Shown: piece by piece, positions 8,204 to 16,606 of the stretch
Numbering within the stretch: position 1 is the first letter of the stretch
Layout: each line of letters opens with the position of its first letter
Source of the DNA: Nevskia sp.
Lineage (GTDB): Bacteria; Pseudomonadota; Gammaproteobacteria; Nevskiales; Nevskiaceae
DNA length: 64,000 nt
Assembly: GCA_023229645.1 (NCBI GenBank)
Contig: JALNYU010000001.1
Span: forward strand, 186,001 to 250,000
Reading direction: 5' to 3'
Position numbers and translations under genes: made by a program
Notes under the pieces: model-generated
Told to the model about the DNA's origin: nothing
What the model saw: the letters and a program-made list of their open reading frames with translations, nothing else
The model's database searches: none

Positions 8204-8239
8204 GCAAACAAAGTTTTCACTTTGAACGCAGGTTTGACA
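8204..8239 (+). promoter_or_regulatory. operator-like dyad plus -35 box, copy 2
   Basis: GCAAAC-AAA-GTTTTC (8204-8218) is followed, after 15 bases, by TTGACA (8234-8239) and TTCG. Apart from a few substitutions this repeats the module at 6107-6142, including the CACTTTG (there CATTTTG) after the dyad. TAGAGT 18 bases after TTGACA is a possible -10 box. The TPR gene starts about 100 bases downstream. Confidence 0.6.
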
Positions 8240-8338
8240 TTCGGAATTCGCGATCGCTAGAGTACAAAAACTAGCGAATCGATGTACATAACGAACAGAT
8301 AGCCGGAGGAAGGATCCGCTCGGCAGGGGGAGTAGACG

Positions 8339-9340
8339 GTGGATCAATCACTGACCCTATCCGAGTTTGACGCGGCGTTAAAGATGGTCGATATCGACCC
8401 CGCGCCGGCTGCGGAAAAGGCGGAAATGCTCATGGAAATCGCCATGGGTATGCAAACGCGGCCGAAATCTCCAGAACAGCTCGAACACGCAGCGTTGCTC
8501 TACCGACGCGCGCTGGCCATTTGTCCGGCCGAGCAGGTTTTGCTGCACGCCCGGATTACGATCCGTCTCGGAACTTGCCTGCAGGCGCAGCCGCAGGGGG
8601 CCGCCGCAGCGCTAAAAGAAGCGCGCGGCCACTACGAAAGCGCGTTGCCGGTATTGCAGCAGCACGGCCGTGCGGAAGAGGTGGCGGAGACCGAGCTGAA
8701 TCTTGGTCTGGTATTCCAGGCGCTCGCGGCGGACGGCGCGGCGCGGCTGCACGATGCGATTCAGTGCTACCACCGCGCGCTGCGCACGTTTACACGCGAA
8801 CGGTATCCGCAGGAATACGCGATTTTGCATAACAATCTGGCGGTGGCGTATTTGTCGATCCCGCTCAGCGACGAGCACGGCAAGATGCGCGAAGCGCTGG
8901 CGGTGCAGTCGTTCGAGGCGGTGCTGAGTGTGATCGGTCTTGTCGATCATCCAAGCGAGTACGCGATGATTCAAAACAACCTCGGCAACGCGCTGCAATA
9001 CGCCGCCAGCGGCCATCCGCTGGAAAACAATCTGCGGGCATTAGAGGCGTACGACGAAGCCCTGAAAGTACGAAACGCCCGCGATACGCCGCTCGAATAC
9101 GCCAATACCATCGCCAACAAAGCCAACGTGCTGCGCAGCCTGCCGGACGTCGCTGATGCGCCGCCGGGGGGCAGCAACCTGCAGCAGGCGCAAGCGCTGT
9201 ATCGCGAAGCGCGGCAGATTTTTCAACGCTACGGGCAATTCAGCGGCATGGCCGCCGTCGATGAAACGCTGCGCGACATCGCTAGCGAGTTACAACAGGC
9301 GCCGCCGCCCGGCGCGCGCTACGCCGCGGATGCGCTGTAA
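8339..9340 (+). CDS. tetratricopeptide-repeat protein of the hydrogenase accessory cluster
   Basis: The 333-residue protein is helical throughout, with repeats such as PQEYAILHNNLAVAY, PSEYAMIQNNLGNAL and PLEYANTIANKANVL (about residues 155-265), a TPR-like pattern. No signal peptide or membrane segment is seen, so it should be cytoplasmic. It starts with GTG after GGGGGAG. It is the first gene of a tight run ending at hypA, and its promoter matches that of the transketolase-like gene. TPR proteins usually hold partners together. From memory, TPR genes of this kind occur in group 1h and 2a hydrogenase operons, where their role is unclear. Confidence 0.75.
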   Translation: MDQSLTLSEFDAALKMVDIDPAPAAEKAEMLMEIAMGMQTRPKSPEQLEHAALLYRRALAICPAEQVLLHARITIRLGTCLQAQPQGAAAALKEARGHYESALPVLQQHGRAEEVAETELNLGLVFQALAADGAARLHDAIQCYHRALRTFTRERYPQEYAILHNNLAVAYLSIPLSDEHGKMREALAVQSFEAVLSVIGLVDHPSEYAMIQNNLGNALQYAASGHPLENNLRALEAYDEALKVRNARDTPLEYANTIANKANVLRSLPDVADAPPGGSNLQQAQALYREARQIFQRYGQFSGMAAVDETLRDIASELQQAPPPGARYAADAL

Positions 9341-9374
9341 GCGCATGACGCGCTACTCGGCAAAGGACGATGCA

Positions 9375-9593
9375 ATGCAGGCTTTAATCAATGGCGAGGT
9401 CAACCTCTGGACGATCATCGTTTGGACCGTCCTCGCGTTCCCACTGGCGCTGCTCGGCGGCGCGCTGGCCGGCATCAAACTCGCCGGCAAAGATCTCGGC
9501 ATTAAATTGGCGGCGATGGTCGGCGCGCTGTTTGGACCGGTTGCGGCGGTGCCCGGTGTGCTGCTGGCGCTGCTCGCGCTGGCGCTGGGGTAA
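9375..9593 (+). CDS. small membrane protein, unknown function
   Basis: This 72-residue protein has two hydrophobic segments: about 11-32 (LWTIIVWTVLAFPLALLGG) and about 45-71, separated by a short polar loop with KLAGKDLGIK. The ATG at 9375 is preceded by AAAGGA; a second in-frame ATG at 9345 would add ten polar residues. It lies 34 bases after the TPR gene and six bases before the next small membrane gene, so it belongs to the same operon. I do not recognise a family. Confidence 0.65.
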   Translation: MQALINGEVNLWTIIVWTVLAFPLALLGGALAGIKLAGKDLGIKLAAMVGALFGPVAAVPGVLLALLALALG

Positions 9594-9599
9594 GCCGCC

Positions 9600-9824
9600 A
9601 TGTGGACGATGTTCACCGACACCTTCAAGCTTTTCATCCGCGGCAAGCTGTTCCGCGAGCCGAAAGCGGTGCTGCGGCAGTGGCTGCTTGGCTGCGTGGC
9701 CACGCTGGTGCTGGTGATTATTCTCGCCACGCTCGGCGTGCCATTGTGGTTGACGGTGCTGGTCGCAGCATTCGTGGGCGGATTGCTGCAGCCGTATTTG
9801 TTCAAGAATTTGAAATACAACTGA
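9600..9824 (+). CDS. small membrane protein, unknown function
   Basis: The 74-residue product has a charged N-terminal part (FIRGKLFREPKAVLRQ) and one long hydrophobic stretch from about residue 28 to 66 that can form two helices. It follows the previous small membrane gene by six bases and the NifU/Rieske gene starts five bases after its stop. Together the two small proteins could form a membrane anchor for the soluble TPR, NifU/Rieske or NHL proteins, but this is inference from order only. Confidence 0.65.
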   Translation: MWTMFTDTFKLFIRGKLFREPKAVLRQWLLGCVATLVLVIILATLGVPLWLTVLVAAFVGGLLQPYLFKNLKYN

Positions 9825-9829
9825 CCGCC

Positions 9830-10723
9830 ATGAACGCGCCGCCGCTGCTTCCCGTCCCGCTGCCTTCGGGCGCCGCCGCGGATGACGACTTGGCGCATAG
9901 CGTGCAAGTCATCAGCAGCCTTGAGCAGATCGTTGCTGGCTGGGACGAAACTCAACAACTAACGGTGCGTGCGCTGAAAGGCGCAATCGAAGATCTGCAC
10001 AAGTCGGCACTGCAGCGCTTGATCCGGGCGCTGAAGGACGACCCGGCGGCCGGTGCACGGCTGCGCGCAGCGCTGGCCGATCCGGTGATTTACGCCGTGC
10101 TGCGCTTTCACGAATTGGTTAAGGCCTCGCTCGGCGAGCGTGTCGAACAGGCGTTGGCCGAGGTGCGGCCGTTGCTGGAAACCCACGGTGGCGGCGTTGA
10201 ACTGGTCGCGATTCTTCCGCCGGATACCGTCGAATTACGGCTGACGGGCGCCTGCCACGGCTGCCCCGCGTCGGGGCAGACCTTGGCCGAAGGCGTGGAA
10301 AAAGCGCTGCGCGCGCACTGCCCGGAAATCGTCCATATCCGGCAGGTCAGCCGCGCTGCAGCAGCTGCGGCCGACGCTGTGCATTTCGTCAGCCCGTTCG
10401 CCGCCCCCGGACAAAGCGGGTGGACGACTGCAATCACGCTGGCGGAGATTCCCGAAGCCGGCATCGTCGAACGCACGCTCGTAGGCCGCTCGCTGCTATT
10501 CGCCCGGCGCGGCGAGCAGGTGAGCTGTTTCGACAACCGCTGCGCCCATCTCGGCATGCCGCTTGATAGCAGCGCCGTCAGCGCTGGCGTTATCACCTGC
10601 AGCTATCACGGCTTCCAGTATTCGCTGGCAACCGGCGAGTGTCTGACCGCGCCGGAAGTGCAGCTGCGGGTGTACCCGGTGCGGCTGATCGGCGGCCGCG
10701 TTGACGTGCAGCTCGGCCGATGA
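9830..10723 (+). CDS. NifU-domain/Rieske ferredoxin fusion protein
   Basis: The 297-residue protein has three parts. Residues about 20-105 are helical and match no domain I know. Residues about 107-172 form a NifU C-terminal domain with the cluster motif CHGC (142, 145). Residues about 200-297 are a Rieske domain with CAH (238-240) and CSYH (257-260), which bind a [2Fe-2S] cluster through two Cys and two His. There is no signal peptide, so it is probably cytoplasmic. A role in electron transfer or Fe-S delivery during hydrogenase assembly or function is plausible. Its stop overlaps the NHL gene start by ATGA. From memory, such fusions occur next to group 1h/2a hydrogenases. Confidence 0.85.
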   Translation: MNAPPLLPVPLPSGAAADDDLAHSVQVISSLEQIVAGWDETQQLTVRALKGAIEDLHKSALQRLIRALKDDPAAGARLRAALADPVIYAVLRFHELVKASLGERVEQALAEVRPLLETHGGGVELVAILPPDTVELRLTGACHGCPASGQTLAEGVEKALRAHCPEIVHIRQVSRAAAAAADAVHFVSPFAAPGQSGWTTAITLAEIPEAGIVERTLVGRSLLFARRGEQVSCFDNRCAHLGMPLDSSAVSAGVITCSYHGFQYSLATGECLTAPEVQLRVYPVRLIGGRVDVQLGR

Positions 10724-11940
10724 ATCCGCCACAGGCCCAGGCGATCCGCGTCAGCCTGCAACCGGCGTTGCGCCGCGCGCCGGCGCCGTGCGCGCAATCG
10801 GCGCTCGACTCGGCTGGGCCGCTGGCCTGCATCGGCGGTGATCTCGGCGTTGATCAGCTCGCCGCGCCAGTGAAGCCCGACGCATGCTCGCTATTTGGCC
10901 CGCGCGGTGCCTGCCTGCTCGGTGCCGACGGCCCGCTCTGGATTTGCGATACCGGCCACCATCGGCTGCTGGGTTGGGCGCGCGCGCCGCACGGCGACGG
11001 CACGCCAGCCGATTGGCTCATTGGCCAACCGGATTTTGAGCACGAAGGCCGCAACGCCAAAGGCGAACCGAGCGCCGCGACACTGAACGTGCCGACCGGC
11101 GTCAGCGCCTGCGGCGATGGTTTGGTCGTCGCCGATGCCTGGAATCACCGCGTGTTGATCTGGCGCCAAGCGCCGCGCGCCAGCCACACGCCGGCCGATC
11201 TCGTGCTCGGCCAAGCCGCGTTCGGCGCGGGCGAGGCCAACCGCGGTGGCGATCAAGCGGGCGCCGATACCTTGTTCTGGCCTTACGGTGTGCATTGGGA
11301 CGGTGCCCGGCTTTGGGTCGCCGATGCTGGCAATCGCCGCGTCTTGATGTGGCGCGGGGTGCCGACGCGAAACGGCCAGCCGGCCGATCTCGTGCTCGGC
11401 CAGCCCAACTTCACCGGTCGCGACGAAAACGGCGGCGGAACGCCGGGGCCGGCGACGATGCGCTGGCCGCACGCGGTGGCGTCGTGGAACGGCCGGCTTT
11501 GCGTCACCGACGCCGGCAACAACCGCATCATGATCTGGAACACGGTGCCGGAAGCTCAGAACGCGCCTTGCGATGCCGTGCTCGGGCAAGCCGATTTTCG
11601 CGGGGTTGATCACAACCAATCCTTGTACTGGCCCGGCGCTGGCACGCTGCATATGCCGTACGGCATCGCCGCCGCAGGCGATTGGTGCTTAGCCGCCGAT
11701 ACCGCGAATTCGCGTGTGATCGCTTGGCATCGCGATGCCGCGGTTACCGGCGCCGCGGCGCAGGCGCTGACCGGCCAGAGCGAATTCAACAATAAAGGCG
11801 ATAACGGCTGGTTGCCACAAACCCGCGTCAGTTTGTCCTGGCCTTACGGCATTAGTGTCTGTGCCGACATTGCCGTCGTTGCCGACTCGGGCAACAACCG
11901 GGTGCTGCTATGGCCGCTGGCCGCGGCGCTGCGCGCATGA
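10720..11940 (+). CDS. NHL-repeat beta-propeller protein
   Basis: The 406-residue product contains about six blades, each with a PxG/PYG-type start and a closing motif such as DTGHHRLLGW, DAWNHRVLIW, DAGNRRVLMW, DAGNNRIMIW, DTANSRVIAW or DSGNNRVLLW. These are NHL repeats, which build a beta-propeller used for binding. Repeated VLGQ...F segments separate blades. No signal peptide is visible. The start ATG overlaps the stop of the NifU/Rieske gene and its own stop overlaps hypF by ATGA, so translation is coupled. Its position between an electron-transfer protein and hypF points to a scaffold role in hydrogenase assembly, but no partner can be named. Confidence 0.82.
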   Translation: MNPPQAQAIRVSLQPALRRAPAPCAQSALDSAGPLACIGGDLGVDQLAAPVKPDACSLFGPRGACLLGADGPLWICDTGHHRLLGWARAPHGDGTPADWLIGQPDFEHEGRNAKGEPSAATLNVPTGVSACGDGLVVADAWNHRVLIWRQAPRASHTPADLVLGQAAFGAGEANRGGDQAGADTLFWPYGVHWDGARLWVADAGNRRVLMWRGVPTRNGQPADLVLGQPNFTGRDENGGGTPGPATMRWPHAVASWNGRLCVTDAGNNRIMIWNTVPEAQNAPCDAVLGQADFRGVDHNQSLYWPGAGTLHMPYGIAAAGDWCLAADTANSRVIAWHRDAAVTGAAAQALTGQSEFNNKGDNGWLPQTRVSLSWPYGISVCADIAVVADSGNNRVLLWPLAAALRA

Positions 11941-14357
11941 GCCGGCCACAATCGGTCGGCGATTCGATGCTGCTCAGCGCCGAGCTGATCCGCGTGCGCG
12001 GGCTGGTGCAGGGCGTTGGTTTCCGGCCGACGGTCTGGCGCCTTGCGCGTCGTTACGGGCTGCGCGGCAGCGTCGCCAACGATGGCGATGGCGTGCATAT
12101 CCATGTCTGCGGTACGGCATCGGCGCTCGAAGCCTTCGTAGTCGGCCTGCGCTGCGAGGCGCCGCTGTTAGCGCGGATCGATAGTATCGAGCGCCACCCG
12201 GCGCCGTTGTTGCCGCCGGACGCCGAGTTCGCAATCGCCGCCAGCAACAGCACTGAGGTCCACACCGGCGTCGCGCCGGACGCGGCGACCTGCGCCGACT
12301 GCCTGCAGGAAATATTCGACCCGTTCGCACGCCGCTTCCGCTACCCGTTCACCAACTGCACGCATTGCGGTCCGCGCTTATCGATTGTCGAAGCGATTCC
12401 CTACGACCGGGCGACGACGACGATGCGGGCGTTTGCCTTGTGCCCGGCGTGCCGCGCCGAATACACCGCGCCGGACGACCGCCGCTTCCACGCGCAGCCG
12501 ATTGCCTGCTACGCCTGCGGCCCGCGTGCTTGGCTGGAGCGCTATGACCATGCGCCGATTGCCGTTGAAGCGCTGACGACGCTGGACGACGTCGACGCCG
12601 CGTGCACGCTGCTGCAACGCGGGCATTTGCTCGCGATCAAAGGCCTCGGTGGTTTCCAGATCGCCTGCGACGCCAGCAACGAAACGACGGTGGCGGCGCT
12701 GCGCCAGAAGAAGCGCCGGGAAGGTAAGCCGTTTGCGTTGATGGCGCGCGATCTTGAATTGATTCAACGCTACTGCCACGTCGACTGCGCCGAAGAAACA
12801 CTGCTACGCGGCCCGGCGGCGCCGATTGTTTTGCTGAATCGCCGTGCCGAAACGCCGTTGCTGGCGGCGAGCGTGGCGCCGGGCCTGAACACGCTCGGCT
12901 TTATGTTGCCGAATACGCCACTGCACCATTTGCTGCTGCGGCGAATGAATCGGCCGATTGTTTTAACCAGCGGCAACCGCGCGTCCGAGCCGCAGTGCAT
13001 CGACAACGACGACGCCCGCGAAAAGCTCAGCGGTATCGCCGAATTCTTTTTGCTGCACAACCGGCCGATTGCGCGTCGTGTTGATGATTCCGTCACGCGC
13101 GTCGTGCTCGGCGTGCCGCGCGTGCTGCGCCGTGCGCGCGGTTACGCACCGGCAACGCTGCTGCTACCCGCCGGCTTCGGCGCTGCGCCGCCATTGCTCG
13201 CGCTTGGCGGCGAGCTGAAAAACACCTTCTGCTTGCTCGGCAACGGTCAGGCGGTGTTATCGCATCACATCGGCGATCTCGAAGACGCCGCGACCGACGC
13301 CGACTACCGCCGCGCGCTGCACGACTATCAGCAGTTATTCGCGCAAACGCCGACGCGGCTGGCGATTGACCTGCACCCGGAATATCGGTCGAGCAAACTC
13401 GGCCGTGAGATGGCGCAGCAGCACGGGATGGCGCTGGCGGAAGTGCAACACCATCACGCCCACGTCGCCGCCTGCATGGCCGAGAACGGCATCGGCATTG
13501 ACGCCGGCCCGGTGCTCGGCGTTGCGCTCGATGGTTTGGGTTATGGCGACGATGGCACGCTCTGGGGCGGCGAGTTTTTACGCGCCGACTATCGCGGCTA
13601 CACCCGGCTCGGCACGTTTAAGCCGGTGGCGCTGCTCGGCGCCGCACAGGCGGTGTACGAACCCTGGCGCAATCTTTATGCGCAGCTGATGGCGGAGATG
13701 GGCTGGCCGCGTTTCGTCATGAATTACGCCGAGCTTGAACTGCACGCCTACCTCGACGCCAAGCCGCGCGCGCTGCTCGACGGCATGCTGGCGCGGCGCA
13801 TCAATAGCCCGCTCGCCAGTTCCTGCGGCCGTTTGTTTGACGCCGCTGCCGCGGCCGTCGGCCTGTGCCGCGACCGCGTGCAATACGAAGGGCAGGCGGC
13901 GATCGAATTCGAAGCGCTGGTTGACGCGCAAACGCTGCACGACGAGGGCGACCAGCTCGCCTATCCATTCACGATTCCGCGCCTGCCCGGCAGCCGCTTG
14001 CCGTACATCGAGCCGCACGGCGTATGGCAGGCGCTGCTCGGCGACTTGATTTTGCGCACGCCGGCGCCGGTGATCGCGGCGCGTTTTCATAAAGGTTTGG
14101 CGCTGGCGATTGTCCGCATGGTCGAGCAGGTCAGCGTTGGCACCGGCAGCGAAGCGCCGCTGCGCACGGTGGCGTTATCCGGCGGCGTGTTTCAAAACCG
14201 GGTGCTGTTTGAACAAGTCGAGCGGCGTTTAACGCGCCTCGGCTTCCGCGTGCTGAGCCACGCGCAAGTGCCGGCGAATGATGGCGGGCTCGCGCTCGGC
14301 CAAGCAGTGATCGCGGCGGCGCGCGCGTTGCCGGCCGGTTTGAGCGCTGCGGCATGA
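11937..14357 (+). CDS. hypF: carbamoyltransferase HypF
   Basis: HypF (806 residues) makes the thiocarbamate on HypE from carbamoyl phosphate, the first step to the active-site CN ligands. The order of domains is the family's: an acylphosphatase domain (RGLVQGVGFRP near residue 25), two zinc fingers (CADC, CTHC, CPAC, CYAC), a YrdC-like domain and a Kae1-like domain with HHHAHVAACMAENG. The C-terminus has LSGGVFQN and NDGGLALGQ. The ATG overlaps the NHL gene stop. An upstream in-frame start is inside that gene and was not used. Length is typical. Confidence 0.95.
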   Translation: MSRPQSVGDSMLLSAELIRVRGLVQGVGFRPTVWRLARRYGLRGSVANDGDGVHIHVCGTASALEAFVVGLRCEAPLLARIDSIERHPAPLLPPDAEFAIAASNSTEVHTGVAPDAATCADCLQEIFDPFARRFRYPFTNCTHCGPRLSIVEAIPYDRATTTMRAFALCPACRAEYTAPDDRRFHAQPIACYACGPRAWLERYDHAPIAVEALTTLDDVDAACTLLQRGHLLAIKGLGGFQIACDASNETTVAALRQKKRREGKPFALMARDLELIQRYCHVDCAEETLLRGPAAPIVLLNRRAETPLLAASVAPGLNTLGFMLPNTPLHHLLLRRMNRPIVLTSGNRASEPQCIDNDDAREKLSGIAEFFLLHNRPIARRVDDSVTRVVLGVPRVLRRARGYAPATLLLPAGFGAAPPLLALGGELKNTFCLLGNGQAVLSHHIGDLEDAATDADYRRALHDYQQLFAQTPTRLAIDLHPEYRSSKLGREMAQQHGMALAEVQHHHAHVAACMAENGIGIDAGPVLGVALDGLGYGDDGTLWGGEFLRADYRGYTRLGTFKPVALLGAAQAVYEPWRNLYAQLMAEMGWPRFVMNYAELELHAYLDAKPRALLDGMLARRINSPLASSCGRLFDAAAAAVGLCRDRVQYEGQAAIEFEALVDAQTLHDEGDQLAYPFTIPRLPGSRLPYIEPHGVWQALLGDLILRTPAPVIAARFHKGLALAIVRMVEQVSVGTGSEAPLRTVALSGGVFQNRVLFEQVERRLTRLGFRVLSHAQVPANDGGLALGQAVIAAARALPAGLSAAA

Positions 14358-14447
14358 AAACATTAAACAAAATGACGCGGTTGGCGGGCATCGGCCGGCA
14401 CGGCGGGGCTTCTGCTGCTGTTGCAAAAACTCACTGGAGTAAGGCTT

Positions 14448-14753
14448 ATGTGTCTCGGAATTCCTGGTCAAATCGTTGACGTTAGCGAGGCCGATAAAGG
14501 CTTTGCCGTCGTCAACGTCGGCGGCGTCCGGCGTTCGGTCAATATCGCGTTCGTCCTCAGCCCGGAGCGGCCGGCAGCCGACTGCCTCGGTGATTGGGTG
14601 CTGGTCCACGTTGGCTTTGCGATGAGCCGGATCGACGAACAAGAAGCACTGCGCACACTTGATCTGCTGCGCGAACTCGGCGAAATGCAGGCCGAGCTGG
14701 ACGCGATGCGCGATGCCGATGAAGCCGTCAGCGCGCCCGGCGCCGCCTCTTAA
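14448..14753 (+). CDS. hypC: hydrogenase assembly chaperone HypC/HupF family
   Basis: The 101-residue protein begins MCLGIPGQIVDV, the HypC signature; Cys2, exposed after removal of Met, binds the iron centre and the large-subunit precursor. HVGFAMSRIDEQEA is the second conserved block. The tail beyond residue 75 is rich in Glu, Asp and Ala. The start is fixed by GGAG eight bases upstream and by the need for Cys2. Ninety bases separate it from hypF; nine separate it from the SIS gene. It works with HypD to assemble Fe(CN)2CO. Confidence 0.95.
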   Translation: MCLGIPGQIVDVSEADKGFAVVNVGGVRRSVNIAFVLSPERPAADCLGDWVLVHVGFAMSRIDEQEALRTLDLLRELGEMQAELDAMRDADEAVSAPGAAS

Positions 14754-14762
14754 CCGCCGCCG

Positions 14763-15449
14763 ATGACCGCCACCGACGCACTGCAAGGGCTGTATCCGTT
14801 TCTGCACGGCGGTAAGCGCAGTGCGGAACAGATGGATCTCGCATTGCTCGAATCGGTGCGCCAAAAAGCGGACGACAGCATCGCCACCAAGCAGGCATTT
14901 TTCGCCGCGAACGGGCCGGCGCTGGTCGCTGCGGCGCGCGCCGTAGCCACGGTTTATCGCAACAACGGCCGCTTGTTTACGATGGGCAACGGTGGTTCGA
15001 GTTGCGACGCCCAGCACGTCGCGGTGGAGTTTCAGCACCCGGTTACGGCCGGCCGGCCGGCGCTGACGGCGGTGAATCTCGGCGCTGACACCGCGATGCT
15101 GACGGCGGTCGGTAACGATGTCGGCTTCAGCCACGTCTTCGTTCGCCAGTTGATCGCGCTGGCCCGCCCCGGCGATGGTTTGATCGGCTTCTCAACCAGC
15201 GGCAATTCCGAAAACCTGCTCGCCGCGTTCGCGAAAGCCAAGGCGCTCGGCGTAACCACGCTGGGCTTCTGCGGCGGCGACGGCGGACGCATGGCGAGCA
15301 GCGCGGATGTCGAGCATTGCCTCGTGGTGCCCAGCGCCAGCATTCACCGCGTGCAGGAAGCGCACGTCGCCGCTTACCACATCCTTTGGGATCTCGTGCA
15401 CACCTTGCTCGCGGACGACCGCGGGCATGTTAGGAGTAACGCAACATGA
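14763..15449 (+). CDS. SIS-domain phosphosugar isomerase, GmhA-like, inside the hyp operon
   Basis: The 228-residue protein closely follows GmhA (sedoheptulose-7-phosphate isomerase): GNGGSSCDAQHVAVEF, a sugar-phosphate loop FSTSGNSENLL, and VGNDVGF. The His and Glu of QHVAVE and the Gln and His of RVQEAH occupy the positions of catalytic and zinc ligands, so activity seems kept. It lies between hypC and hypD and its stop overlaps hypD by ATGA, so it is translated with the maturation genes. No heptose-pathway partners are in the window. From memory, similar genes occur in some other hydrogenase operons, but the role there is not known to me. Confidence 0.87.
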   Translation: MTATDALQGLYPFLHGGKRSAEQMDLALLESVRQKADDSIATKQAFFAANGPALVAAARAVATVYRNNGRLFTMGNGGSSCDAQHVAVEFQHPVTAGRPALTAVNLGADTAMLTAVGNDVGFSHVFVRQLIALARPGDGLIGFSTSGNSENLLAAFAKAKALGVTTLGFCGGDGGRMASSADVEHCLVVPSASIHRVQEAHVAAYHILWDLVHTLLADDRGHVRSNAT

Positions 15450-16606
15450 AATACGTCGATGAATTTCGCGATCCAGAAAAAGCCCGCGCGCTATCTGCCG
15501 AGATCCGCGCGCTGATCAAAACCATGCCGCAGGCGCGCACACGGCCGTTGCAGATCATGGAAGTTTGCGGCGGCCACACGCACACGATTTTTCGCTACGG
15601 CATCCAGCAACTATTGCCGGAAGAAGTGGAGTTTGTGCACGGCCCAGGCTGCCCGGTTTGCGTGTTGCCGATGGGCCGCGTCGACGATTGCGTGGCGCTG
15701 GCGCAGCGGCCGGAAGTGATATTCACGACCTTCGGCGATGCCATGCGCGTGCCGGGTTCCAAGCTCAGCCTGCTGCGCGCCAAGGCCGAAGGCGCGGACG
15801 TACGGATGGTCTATTCGCCGCTCGACGCGCTGAAGCTGGCGCAGGCTAATCCCAGCCGCGAAGTCATTTTCTTCGGCCTCGGTTTTGAAACGACGATGCC
15901 GAGCACGGCAATGACGATTCTGCAGGCGCAGGCGATGGGCTTGAAGAATTTCTCGCTGTTCTGCAACCACATCACCATCATCCCGACGATCAAAGCGATT
16001 CTCGACTCGCCCGATCTGCACCTCGATGGCTTCCTCGGCCCGGGCCACGTCAGCATGGTGATCGGCACGCGGCCGTACCAATTCATCGCCCGCGACTACG
16101 GCAAGCCTATCGTCGCCGCCGGCTTCGAACCGCTGGATATTCTGCAGTCGGTTTGGATGGTACTGAAGCAGATCGCCGAAGGCCGCGCCGAAGTGGAAAA
16201 CCAGTACGGCCGCGTGGTGCCGGAGAACGGCAACGCGGCGGCGCTGGCGGCGGTGCAGGAAGTATTCGAGCTGCGCGAATTTTTTGAATGGCGCGGCCTC
16301 GGCTCAATCGACCATTCCGGCGTTCGCGTGCGCGCCAAGTACGCCGCGTTCGATGCCGAACACAAATTCCCAGTGCCGAATCTGAAAATCGCTGACCCGA
16401 AATCCTGCCAGTGCGGCGAGGTGTTGAAAGGCGTGATCAAGCCGCAGCAATGCAAAGTATTCGGCAGCGCCTGCACGCCGGAAACGCCGCTCGGCTCATT
16501 GATGGTTTCGTCCGAAGGCGCTTGCGCCGCGCACTACAACTACGGCCGTGTCGATACCGGCTTCAAACGCGGTGGCGACGAAGCTGCCCGCAAGGTGGCG
16601 GCATGA
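15446..16606 (+). CDS. hypD: hydrogenase maturation protein HypD
   Basis: The 386-residue product is the scaffold on which Fe(CN)2CO is built. It contains the conserved CGGHTHTIFRYG (about residue 38), GPGCPVCVLP (about 68) and FGLGFETTMPSTA. The C-terminal cysteines of KSCQCGEVL, PQQCKVFGSAC and EGACAAHYNYG hold the [4Fe-4S] cluster. The ATG overlaps the SIS stop and the stop overlaps hypE by ATGA. Length is slightly above the usual 370-380. Confidence 0.96.
   Translation: MKYVDEFRDPEKARALSAEIRALIKTMPQARTRPLQIMEVCGGHTHTIFRYGIQQLLPEEVEFVHGPGCPVCVLPMGRVDDCVALAQRPEVIFTTFGDAMRVPGSKLSLLRAKAEGADVRMVYSPLDALKLAQANPSREVIFFGLGFETTMPSTAMTILQAQAMGLKNFSLFCNHITIIPTIKAILDSPDLHLDGFLGPGHVSMVIGTRPYQFIARDYGKPIVAAGFEPLDILQSVWMVLKQIAEGRAEVENQYGRVVPENGNAAALAAVQEVFELREFFEWRGLGSIDHSGVRVRAKYAAFDAEHKFPVPNLKIADPKSCQCGEVLKGVIKPQQCKVFGSACTPETPLGSLMVSSEGACAAHYNYGRVDTGFKRGGDEAARKVAA

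Noticed and set aside
8155..8338. Possible riboswitch in the leader of the TPR gene
   Set aside because: No stable multi-stem fold or known motif is visible; the conserved part is the dyad and -35 shared with the 6107 region, which fits a protein operator better.
9602..9829. Upstream extension of the NifU/Rieske gene
   Set aside because: It overlaps the small membrane gene in another frame and is low-complexity; the ATG at 9830 starts the real protein.
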